The notes under the pieces were generated by a model that was given only the letters and a program-made list of their open reading frames with translations, was not told the DNA's origin and did no database searches. Below are positions 16,394 through 26,509 of a DNA stretch of 64,000 nucleotides, piece after piece. The translations under genes were made by a program, and so were the position numbers. Positions within the stretch are counted from its first letter, which is position 1, and each line of letters opens with the position of its first letter. Where the stretch lies: assembly GCA_018195615.1 (NCBI GenBank), contig JAGTPG010000002.1, positions 372,001 to 436,000 of the forward strand, read 5' to 3'. Source of the stretch: Streptomyces tuirus. GTDB lineage: Bacteria; Actinomycetota; Actinomycetes; Streptomycetales; Streptomycetaceae.

Positions 16394-18724
16394 CTACTTC
16401 CGCATCACGGCCGGTTCGTGCCGGCGCAGCAGCCGGGACACGAGGAAGCCGAAGAGCGCCGACGGCACGACCAGCATTCCGACGTCGAGCAGCCACGTGC
16501 CCACCGAGTGCTCGAAGAGCGGGTCCTCGGTCAGCTCGTCGGGCACGATCCGGGCCAGCCCGACGGTGCCGGCCATCGCGGCCAGCGCCCAGCGCGCGGG
16601 CACCAGCCAGCCGAGTTGCTCGAGCCCGGGAACCCCGTCCAGTCTCAGCAGCGCACCGCAGAAGACGACCTGCACGATGGCGACGAGCACGAGCAGCGGC
16701 ATGGTCACCTCTTCCTTGCGCACCAGCGCCGAGATGAGCAGCCCGAGCATCATCGCCGTGAACGCCAACAGGGCGACGGCGACCGTGATTTCCACCAGGG
16801 GCGGCATCAACACGCCTTCGTCGCCGGGCGCGCCGAGGTCCACGCCGGCCAGGGCGACGACGGTCAGCACCACCGCCTGCAGCACGGTGATGACGCCCAG
16901 TACGACGACCTTCGACATCAGGTACGCCGATCTGGACAGGCCCACCGTCCGCTCCCGCTGGTAGATCACGCGTTCCTTGACGAGCTCCCGCACGGCGTTG
17001 GCGGCGCCGGTGAGCACCGCGCCGACGCACAGGATGAGCAGCGTGTTCATCGCCGTGTCGACCGTCAGTTCGCCGCCCGACAGGGCTCGCGCCATCACGC
17101 CCATCACGAACGGCAGGGCGATCATGATGATCAGGAACGTGCGGTCGGCGCCGAGCGCGGAGGCGTACCGGCGCACCAGCGTGCCGAGCTGGGCGGACCG
17201 GCTGCGCGGCCGGGGCGGCGCGGTGATGACGACGGGCCCGGACCGGGGCTGCCGGGGCTGGGCGGTGGCGTCGGCGACGTACCGGCCGTGGAAGGGCGAG
17301 GCGCGGTAGTCCCCGGCCCAGTCCCGTTCCGTGTCCCGGTCGAAGGCCTCGAAGGCCTCCGGCCACTGCTCGAAGCCGAAGTACGGCAGGGCGTCCTCGG
17401 GCGGCCCGTAGTAGGCGATCCGGCCGCCGGGCGCGAGCATCAGGAGCCGGTCGCAGACGTCCAGGCTGAGCACACTGTGGGTGACGACGATGACGGTCCG
17501 GCCGTCGTCGGCGAGACCGCGCAGCATGTGCATCACCGAGCGGTCCATGCCGGGGTCGAGTCCGGAGGTCGGCTCGTCGAGGAACAGCAGCGACGGCTTC
17601 GTCAGCAGCTCCAGGGCGACGCTGACGCGTTTGCGCTGACCGCCGGAGAGGCTGTGCACGGGCTGGTCGGCGCGCTGTTCCAGGCCCAGTTCACGGATCA
17701 CCTCGTCGACCCGGGCGCGCCGCTCGGTTTTGGCGGTGTCCTGCGGGAAGCGCAGTTCGGCGGCGTAGGAGAGGGCTTTGCGGACGGTCAGCTGGGCGTG
17801 CAGGATGTCGTCCTGCGGCACCAGGCCGATGCGTTGGCGCAGCTCGGCGTAGTCGCGGTAGAGGTCGCGGCCGTCGTAAAGGACGGTGCCGTGGTCGGCG
17901 GGCCGCTGGCCGGTGAGGGCGTTGAGGAGCGTGGACTTGCCGGCGCCGCTCGGTCCGACGACGGCGAGCAGGGTCTTCTCCCCCACCGGGAAGGACACGT
18001 GGTCGAGCAGCGTCTTGCGGCCGCGGTCGACGGTGACCGCGAGGTCCTGGACGTCGAGCGAGATTTCGCCGGTGTCGACGTACTCCTGGAGTTCGTCGCC
18101 GACCAGGCTGAACGCCGAGTGGCCGATGCCGACGATGTCGCCCTGTCCGACCGGGGCGCTGGTGACGGGGCTGCCGTTGAGGTACGTCCCGTTGTGGCTG
18201 CCGAGGTCGGTGATCTCGTACGTCCCGTCGGGCAGGGCACGCAGTTCGGCGTGCCGGCGGGAGACCACCAGGTCGTCGATGACCAGGTCGTTGTCCGCGG
18301 CGCGGCCGATGCGGACGGTCCGGGTGGGCAGCGGGCGTACGGTCGTCGGTTGCCGGTAGGTCCCGGTCGCGGCCGGCATGGAGACGGCGGAGGGGCGTTC
18401 CGGGGTCGGCGCGGGACGGCCCAGCAGGATGACACGCGGTCCGTCGGCCGGACTGCCGAAGCGGATGACACTGCCGGGTCCGACGTCGGACTCGCGGATG
18501 CGCCGGCCTTCGGCGTAGGTGCCGTTGGTGCTGTTCTCGTCCTCGATGGTCCAGTGCCCGTCGTCGGGTCGCAGCACGGCGTGGTGCCATGAGACCCGGT
18601 CGTCGTCGATGACGATGTCGCTCAACGGGTCGCGCCCTACGTGATAGTCGTGGCCCGGCATCATCACCGTGGAGCCCGTCTCGGTCTCCAGGACGAGTTC
18701 TGGTGCTACCGACGACTGCGCCAT
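16394..18724 (-). CDS. ABC-2 type transporter with two N-terminal FHA domains (Rv1747-like)
   Basis: A 776-residue fusion. FHA 1 lies at about residues 12-90 (HVGRDPLSDIVIDDDRVSWHHA, NSTNGTY), FHA 2 at about 130-205 (RIGRAADNDLVIDDLVVSRRHAELR, SHNGTYLNG). The ABC ATPase follows at about 215-440 with Walker A GPSGAGKST, signature LSGGQRKR and Walker B LLFLDEPTSGLD. The C-terminal 300 residues hold about six membrane helices of the ABC-2 export type. Mycobacterial Rv1747 has the same architecture and is phosphorylated by its neighbour PknF; here too a kinase lies in the operon. ATG at 18724 is chosen; a GTG six bases earlier is possible. Confidence 0.94.
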   Translation of the reverse strand: MAQSSVAPELVLETETGSTVMMPGHDYHVGRDPLSDIVIDDDRVSWHHAVLRPDDGHWTIEDENSTNGTYAEGRRIRESDVGPGSVIRFGSPADGPRVILLGRPAPTPERPSAVSMPAATGTYRQPTTVRPLPTRTVRIGRAADNDLVIDDLVVSRRHAELRALPDGTYEITDLGSHNGTYLNGSPVTSAPVGQGDIVGIGHSAFSLVGDELQEYVDTGEISLDVQDLAVTVDRGRKTLLDHVSFPVGEKTLLAVVGPSGAGKSTLLNALTGQRPADHGTVLYDGRDLYRDYAELRQRIGLVPQDDILHAQLTVRKALSYAAELRFPQDTAKTERRARVDEVIRELGLEQRADQPVHSLSGGQRKRVSVALELLTKPSLLFLDEPTSGLDPGMDRSVMHMLRGLADDGRTVIVVTHSVLSLDVCDRLLMLAPGGRIAYYGPPEDALPYFGFEQWPEAFEAFDRDTERDWAGDYRASPFHGRYVADATAQPRQPRSGPVVITAPPRPRSRSAQLGTLVRRYASALGADRTFLIIMIALPFVMGVMARALSGGELTVDTAMNTLLILCVGAVLTGAANAVRELVKERVIYQRERTVGLSRSAYLMSKVVVLGVITVLQAVVLTVVALAGVDLGAPGDEGVLMPPLVEITVAVALLAFTAMMLGLLISALVRKEEVTMPLLVLVAIVQVVFCGALLRLDGVPGLEQLGWLVPARWALAAMAGTVGLARIVPDELTEDPLFEHSVGTWLLDVGMLVVPSALFGFLVSRLLRRHEPAVMRK

Positions 18725-18770
18725 GACCAAGATTCTACCGATCTGCCCGGTATCTGACTCGGTGAGCCGC

Positions 18771-19181
18771 TCAGGCCACGGTCATGCCCAGGCCGGGAGC
18801 CGTCCGCTGCATCCGCAGGGCGTCCACGGACTCGGCGAGCAGTTCGTACTCGGTGGTGTCGTCGCTGGTGGCGATCCGTACCAGCCGTCCGGCCGCCAAC
18901 TCCTCGGCGACCCGCTCCTGCTGGGCGGGATCGGCGCACCAGGCGCGAAGCAGCATGGGCACGTCGGGCACGGTCTCGGCGACCGGCACGAGCGCGCCCG
19001 GTGGTAAGTGCTCGGCGTCGGGCCGGGGGTCGAGGCGCTGGGCGATCCAGGAGGCACGGTCGCGCAGCCACCACAGGGCGAGGGCGAGGGTGGGAGCCCG
19101 GTAGGTGCCCAGGGGGACGCCGATGCGGCGGCCGTCGCAGACTCCGTACGCCGTGACATGGCACAGAAACTCGTCGTGCAC
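18771..19181 (-). CDS. Conserved Streptomyces protein of unknown function with a TTA codon
   Basis: A 136-residue acidic cytoplasmic protein starting at GTG 19181, preceded by GGGGGAGGGG. It reads HDEFLCHVTAYGVCDGRRIGVPLGTYRAPTLALALWWL, then a Pro/Asp-rich middle and a regular alpha/beta C-terminal half with RIATSDDTTEYELLAESVDAL. I do not recognise a named domain. Codon 59 (Leu, 19007-19005) is TTA, the rare leucine codon read only by the bldA tRNA, so expression is probably tied to development. Confidence 0.7.
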   Translation of the reverse strand: MHDEFLCHVTAYGVCDGRRIGVPLGTYRAPTLALALWWLRDRASWIAQRLDPRPDAEHLPPGALVPVAETVPDVPMLLRAWCADPAQQERVAEELAAGRLVRIATSDDTTEYELLAESVDALRMQRTAPGLGMTVA

Positions 19182-19514
19182 GTGCCCCTCCCCCGTTGCC
19201 CGCCCGTCTGCCGGCCCGGCTGCTTCCACCGCGGCTCGCGTGCTGTGCGTGAGGGCGCCGTCGCTCGATGTGAAGCGCTCCCGCAGGTCAGTATGTTCAC
19301 TACTGAACCACTGTCACCACGAATTTCCGGCCAGTCTCCTGGCATATTCACACCGCGAGTTGGCCGAAACCCGGCGGACGTCCCTCGGGGTGCATGACTC
19401 CGGAGGTAATCGACGGTTCCGCCGGGCCCGGGCAGGGTGGTCCGTGCCGGATCGCCGCGAGGGACGAACCGGGCCCTGACCAGCAGGCAGGACCTTCCTG
19501 GAGGCTGATCGCCC

Positions 19515-19898
19515 ATGTCCGCACCCGCCCGGCGTTACGAGCACGCCGTCGCCCGCTACTTCGAGGCCTGGAACGCCGAGGGCCCGGCGGCACGGGCGAA
19601 GGCGGTGGCCGCCGCCTGGACCGAGGACGGCGGCTACACCGACCCGCTGGCCGACGTCACCGGCCACGAGCAGATCGCCGCGGTGATCGCGGCGGCCCAC
19701 GAGCAGTTCCCGGGGTTCGTGTTCCGGCTCGCCGGCGGTGTCGACGGGCACCATGACACGGCACGCTTCGGCTGGGAGCTGGTGAGCGAGGCCGACGGTT
19801 CGGCGCCCGTCGCCGGGTCGGATGTGATCACGCTGGACGGGCAGGGCCGGATCAGGGCCGTGCTCGGATTCCTGGACCGGGTGCCCGCCGGGGCGTGA
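19515..19898 (+). CDS. SnoaL-like / nuclear transport factor 2-family protein
   Basis: A 127-residue cone-shaped alpha+beta-barrel protein. Features are the opening helix YEHAVARYFEAWNAE, AAAWTEDGGYTDPLADVTGHEQIAAVIAAAHEQFPGF, and the C-terminal strands ARFGWELVS and GSDVITLDGQGRIRAVLGFLDRVP. Such proteins act as small isomerases, hydrolases or binding proteins, and the substrate is unknown. GGAGG lies about ten bases before the ATG. Confidence 0.88.
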   Translation: MSAPARRYEHAVARYFEAWNAEGPAARAKAVAAAWTEDGGYTDPLADVTGHEQIAAVIAAAHEQFPGFVFRLAGGVDGHHDTARFGWELVSEADGSAPVAGSDVITLDGQGRIRAVLGFLDRVPAGA

Positions 19899-19967
19899 GG
19901 CCGGCGATGAGTTCTCCGGTGTCCGGCGGTCTGATGTGTGAGAGGCCGCCGCACACCGGAGGACACC

Positions 19968-20255
19968 ATGGCCACGACCGGACGACTGGACGCGGAGTTC
20001 ACCGCCACCCTGCGCAAGAGCCCCGCCGAGGGCGGCTGGACCTACCTGGTCTGGCCCCTGTCCGTCGAGTACTTCGGCACCCGCGGCCTGGTCAAGGTCC
20101 GCGGGACGATCGACGGGCACCCGTTCCGCAGCTCGTTCATGGCCCTGGGCGACGGCAGGCACAAGCTGCCCGTGAGGGCCGACGTCCGCAAGGCCATCGG
20201 CAAGGAGGAGGGCGACACGGTGACCGTGCGCCTGGAGGAGCGGCTCGGTTCCTAG
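19968..20255 (+). CDS. DUF1905 domain protein
   Basis: A 95-residue single-domain protein. It shows the DUF1905 layout: [20 protein letters not shown], then [32 protein letters not shown] and [17 protein letters not shown]. In larger relatives the domain precedes a YdeI-type helical domain; here it stands alone. Biochemical role unknown. GGAGG precedes the ATG closely. Confidence 0.88.
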   Translation: MATTGRLDAEFTATLRKSPAEGGWTYLVWPLSVEYFGTRGLVKVRGTIDGHPFRSSFMALGDGRHKLPVRADVRKAIGKEEGDTVTVRLEERLGS

Positions 20256-20396
20256 CGCCGAGCCGGGCAGCATCCACCTCACGACCACTTCGGCCGCCGT
20301 CGCGGATGCTTGGGCTACGGTGAGGCGGCGCGAGCCCCCGGGTTCGCGTGCGGCGAGGTCAGCGGCATCGCCGACATCCTCGACCGGTAGGAGCCC

Positions 20397-20585
20397 ATGC
20401 TCACCGCACACTTCACGCTCACGCACTGGTGGATCGCCGCGATCGTCACCGGGCTCGCCCTCGCGGTGGCGGTGCAGCTGTTCATCCTGGGCGCCCTGCC
20501 CCTGGCGGTCCTGCGGCTCGTCTTCGCCGGGTGGTTCAGGCGCCGGCTGGCTCTGAAGCGCTCGGGGAGCCGATGGAAGACGTGA
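20397..20585 (+). CDS. Small membrane protein (62 residues)
   Basis: Starts at ATG 20397 after GTAGGAGCCC and encodes one or two helices (WWIAAIVTGLALAVAVQLFILGALPLAVLRLVF) with an Arg/Lys-rich tail. No family is recognised. It is supported by the ribosome site and membrane-protein composition only, and the C-terminus could differ if a base is missing, as elsewhere in this sequence. Confidence 0.45.
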   Translation: MLTAHFTLTHWWIAAIVTGLALAVAVQLFILGALPLAVLRLVFAGWFRRRLALKRSGSRWKT

Positions 20586-20629
20586 TCTGCGTCGTCGTTC
20601 TCTGAGGCAGAGGTCAGGAAGCGCCGCCG

Positions 20630-21094
20630 TCAGGAGCCGGCAGCGGTGACGTGGCGGGCCAACTCGATGGCCAGGCGTCGCATGGCGGTGCGGTTGGCGC
20701 GCCGCATCGTGGCCCGGACGACGGGTGCCAGCAGGCGGTCGCCGAGAGGGGCGCGCGTCCAGGCGTACGTGAACGAGACGCGGCACCCACCGGTTCCCAG
20801 CGGTTCGATGGTGTAGGTGCCGTGGGCCAGGCGCCGGCCGGCCGCGCTGACGTTGCGTTCGACGATGCGCCGTGGCGCTTCGGCCTCGACGACCTCGATG
20901 GCGACGTCGGTCTTCGCCCCGGCGAGCGCGGCCGTGACCGTGGCACATGATCCGACGCCGCGGCCGGCGCCGCTGTAGTGCCAGTCGGTCAGGTAGTGGT
21001 CGGTGAATCGTTCGTGGTGGGCCATGACGTCGAGGAAGTCGTAGGCCTGCTCGGGCGTCTGCGGTACGTCGATCGATACGGTGACAGACTGCAT
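20630..21094 (-). CDS. SRPBCC (START/PYR-like) family protein
   Basis: A 154-residue helix-grip protein. It opens with TVSIDVPQTPEQAYDFLDVMAHHERFTDHYLTDWHYSGAG and has strands such as IEVVEAEAPRRIVERNV and TGGCRVSFTYAW, ending in the long C-terminal helix. The fold binds hydrophobic ligands in a deep pocket. The gene is divergent from a TetR regulator with twin palindromes between and overlapping its start, so it is the likely regulated target. Confidence 0.88.
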   Translation of the reverse strand: MQSVTVSIDVPQTPEQAYDFLDVMAHHERFTDHYLTDWHYSGAGRGVGSCATVTAALAGAKTDVAIEVVEAEAPRRIVERNVSAAGRRLAHGTYTIEPLGTGGCRVSFTYAWTRAPLGDRLLAPVVRATMRRANRTAMRRLAIELARHVTAAGS

Positions 21095-21131
21095 GTACCA
21101 AACGGTACATGCAGCATGTACCAATTGGTAC
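21093..21131. promoter_or_regulatory. Twin TetR-type operators between the SRPBCC and TetR genes
   Basis: Two related palindromes lie in the 46-bp divergent gap: ATGTACC-AAAC-GGTACAT at 21093-21110 and the perfect GTACCAATTGGTAC at 21118-21131. Their shared half-site is GTACCA and their centres are 23 bp apart, about two helical turns. The first overlaps the SRPBCC start codon and the second lies ten bases before the TetR start. This fits cooperative repression of both genes by the TetR protein. Confidence 0.75.
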
Positions 21132-21140
21132 GCTCGGGAT

Positions 21141-21754
21141 GTGGTGGATGCGGAAGCCCTTCGACCAGAAGCCGCGCGCGGCACTGACGGCGACCGGCGC
21201 GCCCAACTGGTGGACGCGGCCGTCGACCACGTCGCGGCACACGGCATCGCGAACCTGAGCCTGCGTCGCCTGGGCGCCGCGATCGGCGTCAGTCACCGCA
21301 TGCTGATCCATTACTTCGGCTCCAAGGAACAGCTGCTCGTCGAGATCGTCCGGACGTCGGAGCGGCGCCAGCGCGAGCTGCTGTCCCGGCTCCGCCTGGA
21401 GCCCGGCCTCTCGCCCGCCGATGTCGCCCGGCGCCTCTGGCAGCAGTTGACGGAGCCTGGGCTGGCAGGTCAGGAGCGGCTCTTCTTCGAGATCTGCGGG
21501 CATGCGCTGCAGGGCCGCCCAGAGGCCGTTCCGGTCCTCGAAGGGCTCGTCACCGACTGGCTGGAGCCGCTGGTGGCCGCTGAGACAGCCGCGGGGCGGA
21601 CCCGGCCGCGGCCCGGAACCGTGCCAGGCTGGGACTTGCCACCGTCCGCGGTCTGTTGCTCGACCTGCTCGCCACCGGTGACCGGGCCGGCGTCGACGCG
21701 GCGATGGAGGAGTTCCTCCAGCTGTACTACGGCCCGGAGTCACGGAGCCGCTGA
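21141..21754 (+). CDS. TetR-family transcriptional regulator (apparent frameshift)
   Basis: About 204 residues. The N-terminal HTH reads LVDAAVDHVAAHGIANLSLRRLGAAIGVSHRMLIHYFGSKEQLL, standard for TetR. The ligand-binding part follows until a break at about 21598-21611. The next frame then reads ARLGLATVRGLLLDLLATGDRAGVDAAMEEFLQLYYG and stops at 21754, the expected C-terminus. GTG at 21141 is the likely start. It probably controls itself and the SRPBCC gene through the palindromes just upstream. Confidence 0.85.
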
Positions 21755-21968
21755 CCAAACCGAGTGGCTGGGCCGGACGATCCTACGGGTCCGGCCTGCA
21801 GGGCTGATTCCTCGTTGTGCCGGCTCCAGCAGGGTGGCGCCATGGCACCGAAAATCAGCGACACCGAGCGGCCGGTTCCACGCTGGGCGATGCATCGGGC
21901 TGGTCCGGAGATGGGGAGAGGTGGCACCCGCCCGGATCCCGATCATCGGCAGCCGCCGCATCCGGCCG

Positions 21969-22210
21969 ATGACGGCCGTGGTCCCCGCCGTCCTCGGCGG
22001 CCTTTTCCTCACCCTGCTGTTCACCAGCGTTCCGATCGGTGACGGTCGCAGGCTCGCCTTGTACGGCATCACCGACACCATCGGCTACGCCAACGACGCC
22101 TGGCAGACGCTCGCGTACGTGCGCCTCGCCCCAACCGCCGTTTGGGGCCCATCACCATCGCCCTGGCGATCGCGTACTACCACCACCGGTCCCGTACCGT
22201 CGCCAGGTGA
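21969..22210 (+). CDS. Small membrane protein (apparent frameshift)
   Basis: From ATG 21969 the frame reads TAVVPAVLGGLFLTLLFTSVPIGDGRRLALYGITDTIGYANDAWQTL. After one missing base in the G run near 22141 it continues ITIALAIAYYHHRSRTVAR and stops at 22210. This makes an 80-residue protein with two hydrophobic helices. A GTG at 21921 could extend it by 16 residues. No family is recognised. The strong hairpin right after the stop supports a real gene end here. Confidence 0.5.
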
Positions 22211-22251
22211 TGCGCCCGGACCAGTACTTGCCCGATGCGGCCGCAGCACTG

Positions 22252-22279
22252 TCCGGGGAGCGGCCGTCCGCTCCCCGGA
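22252..22279. terminator. Bidirectional terminator hairpin
   Basis: A perfect 11-bp stem (TCCGGGGAGCG / CGCTCCCCGGA) with a six-base loop lies between the small membrane gene and the convergent aldo/keto reductase gene. Confidence 0.75.
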
Positions 22280-22299
22280 ACATTTTCGGAGCAGGCCGG

Positions 22300-23292
<993 letters not shown>

Positions 23293-23409
23293 CGCGACTC
23301 CAGAGGGGTTGGCACGGTCGGGAAACAACCGCTGTCCACTCTGGCGTGACCTGCTCCCATGCGTCCAACAGAAGAATCCGATGGAATTCAGCGGCTACGC
23401 TTCTCAGTC

Positions 23410-24294
23410 ATGGAACTGCGTCACCTGCAGCACTTCGTCGCGGTCGCCGAGGACCAGCACTTCACCCGGGCGGCGGAACGCCTCCTGGTGTCCCAGTCGG
23501 GCCTGTCGGCCTCCATCCGGGCGCTGGAGCGGGAGCTGCAGACGCCGCTGTTCGTGCGCACCACCCGCCGGGTGACGCTGACCCCGGCCGGCCGCGCGCT
23601 GCTCGTCGAGGCGGAGCGCATCCTCGCGCAGGTGCGGACGGCCCACGAGGCGGTGGCGGCGGTCCAGGGGGTGCTGCGCGGCATGCTCGCGATGGGCAGC
23701 GAGCAGTGCATCGCCGGGGTGCATGTGGCGGGGCTGCTGGCCGCGTTCCGGCACCGTCATCCGGACGTGGAGATCTGTCTGCGGCAGGCCGGGTCGGGGG
23801 CGCTCGCGGAGGACGTCGCGGCCGGGCGGCTCGACCTGGCGTTCGCCGTGCGGACCCAGGAGGACAGCGACCAGCTGCGGTCGGTGCCGCTGACCAGCGA
23901 GCCGATGACACTGCTGTGCCACTCCAGCCACCGGCTCGCCGCGGCCGGTGCGGCCGTCACGCCGGAGGAGCTGGGCGGCGAGGTGTTCGTGGACTTCCAC
24001 CCGGACTGGGGTCCGCGCCGCACCACCGACACGGTGTTCGCCGCGGCGGGCGTACGGCGGACCGTGGCCCTGGAGGTGAACGACGTGCACACCCTGCTCG
24101 ACCTGGTCGACGAGAACCTCGGCGTCGCCGTCGCGCCACGGCACTTCGCGCACAAGCGCGCCTCCCTGACCGCGCTGCCCGTGAAGGGCACCGGCGAGGC
24201 CGTCTACGAGACGGTGGCGCTGCTGCCGCCCCGGCAGGCCACCAGCCCTGCGGCCCGGGCTTTGATGGCGCTGCTGGAGACGGCAGGCGCGTGA
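23410..24294 (+). CDS. LysR-family transcriptional regulator
   Basis: A 294-residue regulator. Residues 1-60 hold the winged HTH (MELRHLQHFVAVAEDQHFTRAAERLLVSQSGLSASIRALERELQ), and residues 90-290 the substrate-binding domain. It is divergent from the aldo/keto reductase at 22300-23292 with 117 bp between, the usual LysR arrangement, so that reductase is its probable target. The inducer is unknown. Confidence 0.94.
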   Translation: MELRHLQHFVAVAEDQHFTRAAERLLVSQSGLSASIRALERELQTPLFVRTTRRVTLTPAGRALLVEAERILAQVRTAHEAVAAVQGVLRGMLAMGSEQCIAGVHVAGLLAAFRHRHPDVEICLRQAGSGALAEDVAAGRLDLAFAVRTQEDSDQLRSVPLTSEPMTLLCHSSHRLAAAGAAVTPEELGGEVFVDFHPDWGPRRTTDTVFAAAGVRRTVALEVNDVHTLLDLVDENLGVAVAPRHFAHKRASLTALPVKGTGEAVYETVALLPPRQATSPAARALMALLETAGA

Positions 24295-24365
24295 GCGGAG
24301 ACCACGGGCGCGAGAACCGGGACGCACGGGACGCACGGGACGCGGCGATGCGCGATGGTGGAGCC

Positions 24366-24881
24366 ATGCATGCGAAGGACATCCTCATCGACGGCTACAA
24401 CCGCATCCGCGAAGAAGTCCACGCCACCGTCGAGGGGCTCGGGCCGGACGACCTGAGCGCCCGCCCCTCCCCCGACACCAATTCCATCGCCTGGCTGGTC
24501 TGGCACCTCACCCGTGTCCAGGACGACCATGTGGCCGACGCCTTCGACCTCGACCAGGTGTGGATCTCCCAGGACTGGGAGAAGCGCTTCGGGCTGGGCC
24601 TGCCCCGGCACGACACGGGCTACGGCCACAGCCCGGCCAAGGTCGCCAAGGTCCGGGTCGACTCGGGCGACCTGCTGACCGGCTACTACGACGCCGTCCA
24701 CGACCAGACCCTCGACGCCCTGCGGGGCCTGGCCGCCAAGGACCTGGAGCGCATCGTCGACGAGCGCTGGGACCCGCCGGTCAGCCTGGGCGTACGGCTG
24801 GTCAGCGTGCTGTCCGACGATCTCCAGCACGTCGGACAGGCCGCCTACCTCAGGGGACTGCTGCGGAGCGCGGCCTCGTAG
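24366..24881 (+). CDS. DinB / DUF664 family protein (mycothiol-dependent type)
   Basis: A 171-residue four-helix-bundle protein. The DUF664 metal-site pattern is visible: [19 protein letters not shown] (first His) and [17 protein letters not shown] (second His). Actinobacterial members include thiol S-transferases that use mycothiol, so a detoxification role is likely. Its last 37 bases overlap the end of the convergent adenosine deaminase gene. Confidence 0.9.
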   Translation: MHAKDILIDGYNRIREEVHATVEGLGPDDLSARPSPDTNSIAWLVWHLTRVQDDHVADAFDLDQVWISQDWEKRFGLGLPRHDTGYGHSPAKVAKVRVDSGDLLTGYYDAVHDQTLDALRGLAAKDLERIVDERWDPPVSLGVRLVSVLSDDLQHVGQAAYLRGLLRSAAS

Positions 24882-25942
24882 CCGGGCAGCACCACGTCCC
24901 GGATGAGCGCGTTCCGCTCGTCGAACGGGAGGAACGCGCTCTTCAGGGCGTTCACCGTGACCGTCCGAAGGTCCTCGACGGTCCAGCCCGCCTGCTCGAC
25001 CAGCAGGGACATCTCGCGGGTCATCGTCGTGCCCGACACCAGCCGGTTGTCGGTGTTGAGGGTGACGCGGAAGCCGAGGTCCTTCAACGCGGTGATCGGG
25101 TGCTCGGCGATGGAGGTCGCGGCACCGGTCTGGAGGTTGGAGGTCGGGCACATCTCCAGCGCGATGCGACGGTCGCGCACCCAGCCGGCGAGGCGCCCGA
25201 GCTTGCCTGCCGCGAGGTCGGGGATGTCGTCGGTGATGCGCACGCCGTGGCCGATGCGCTGGGCGCCGCAGACCTGGAGAGCCTGGTGGATGCTGGACAG
25301 GCCGTCGGCTTCGCCCGCGTGGATGGTGAAGGGCACGCTCTCGCGGCGCAGGTACTCGAAGGCGTCGAGGTGGTCGGCTGCGGGGAAGCCGGCCTCGGCT
25401 CCGGCGATGTCGAAGCCGACGACACCGGCGTCCCGGAAGGCGACGGCCAGGTCGGCGGCCTCGCGTACTCGGTCGAACATCCGCATGCCGCAGAGCAGGG
25501 TTCCCACGCGCACCGGAGTACCGGCTGCCGCGGCCTTGGCCATTCCGGCGGCGAGGCCCTCCTGAACGGTCTCGACGACCTCGGCGAGGGCCAGCCCGCC
25601 GTTGGTGTTCAGTTCGGGGGCGTAGCGCACCTCGCCGTAGACGACCCCGTCCGCCGCGAGGTCGAGGACGTACTCCTCGGCGGTGCGCAGCAGGCCCTCG
25701 CGGGTCTGCATCACGGCGAGGGTGTGCTCGAAGGTGGCTATGTAGCGCACCAGGTCGCCGGAGTTGGCGGCCTCGTAGTACCAGGCGGCGAGTTCACCGG
25801 GGTCGGTGGTGGGCAGGGTGTGGCCGACCGCGTCCGCGAGCTCCACCACAGTGGCGGGGCGCAGGCCGCCGTCCAGGTGGTCGTGGAGCACGGCCTTGGG
25901 AAGGCGGCGGATCACTTCGGCGTCTACGCGCGTAGCAGTCAT
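24845..25942 (-). CDS. add: Adenosine deaminase
   Basis: A 365-residue TIM-barrel enzyme converting adenosine to inosine in purine salvage. Motifs are [16 protein letters not shown] (zinc His pair), [10 protein letters not shown] (zinc His and catalytic Glu), QRIGHGVRI (catalytic His), [10 protein letters not shown], and [13 protein letters not shown] (metal Asp). Length and order match bacterial Add. Streptomyces carries several paralogues, and this one lies among unrelated small enzymes rather than a nucleoside operon. Confidence 0.95.
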   Translation of the reverse strand: MTATRVDAEVIRRLPKAVLHDHLDGGLRPATVVELADAVGHTLPTTDPGELAAWYYEAANSGDLVRYIATFEHTLAVMQTREGLLRTAEEYVLDLAADGVVYGEVRYAPELNTNGGLALAEVVETVQEGLAAGMAKAAAAGTPVRVGTLLCGMRMFDRVREAADLAVAFRDAGVVGFDIAGAEAGFPAADHLDAFEYLRRESVPFTIHAGEADGLSSIHQALQVCGAQRIGHGVRITDDIPDLAAGKLGRLAGWVRDRRIALEMCPTSNLQTGAATSIAEHPITALKDLGFRVTLNTDNRLVSGTTMTREMSLLVEQAGWTVEDLRTVTVNALKSAFLPFDERNALIRDVVLPGYEAALRSSPLR

Positions 25943-25991
25943 GGCGGTCTTTCCTTGAGCGGGCGGTTCGTAGGGAGCGGGGCGAGGAGGT

Positions 25992-26384
25992 TCAGGCGGC
26001 GGGCTGGAGCAGATCCCAGCGGTTGCCGTACAGATCCTGGAAGACGGCGACGGTTCCGTACGGCTCGTGCCGGGGCTCCTCAAGGAAGGTCACGCCCGCG
26101 GCGGCCATCCGGGCGTGGTCGCCGGCGAAGTCGTCGGTGTGCAGGAAGAACCCGACCCGCCCGCCGGTCTGGTCGCCGATCCGGGCGGCCTGAGCCTCCC
26201 CCTTGGCACGGCCGAGCAACAGCCCGGTACCCGCTCCCGCGGTCCCGGGCTCGACGACGACCCAGCGGGATCCGTCGGGCCTCGACGTGTCCTCGGCGAG
26301 CCGGAATCCGAGGGCCTCGGTGTAGAAGCGGATCGCCTCGTCGTAGTCGTCGACGACGAGGGTGACCAGGGCGATACGTCTCAT
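25992..26384 (-). CDS. VOC-family (glyoxalase-like) protein
   Basis: A 130-residue single VOC unit: [54 protein letters not shown], and the closing [22 protein letters not shown] with the metal-ligand Glu position replaced by the usual D/N pattern. Function unknown. It lies just upstream of the adenosine deaminase gene and may be co-transcribed. Its start is divergent from the tautomerase gene. Confidence 0.9.
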   Translation of the reverse strand: MRRIALVTLVVDDYDEAIRFYTEALGFRLAEDTSRPDGSRWVVVEPGTAGAGTGLLLGRAKGEAQAARIGDQTGGRVGFFLHTDDFAGDHARMAAAGVTFLEEPRHEPYGTVAVFQDLYGNRWDLLQPAA

Positions 26385-26509
26385 CGGGGCCTCTCGAGCA
26401 GGTGATTGACGGGTGAGGTTATACGTAAAACTCAAGAGATGCCAACTGGCCGCCACCTTCTGTAACTACTAGTATGTACAGCCGCCGTCACCACCCTTAC
26501 GGAGGCCTC

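Noticed and set aside
14403..17366. Very long open frame on the minus strand covering nearly 1,000 codons
   Set aside because: Only the 15.6-16.4 kb part has sensible protein character; the rest is Arg/Pro/Ala-rich and overlaps the kinase and FHA transporter genes in a different frame, a usual GC-skew artefact.
16346..18592. 748-codon plus-strand open frame antisense to the FHA-ABC gene
   Set aside because: It is a mirror frame of a gene with classic FHA and ABC motifs; composition (Val/Gly/Arg/His-rich) is that of an antisense shadow.
24845..24881. 37-bp overlap of the DinB-like and adenosine deaminase genes as a sign of mis-annotation
   Set aside because: Both C-termini read as normal family ends; short convergent overlaps are common in Streptomyces.
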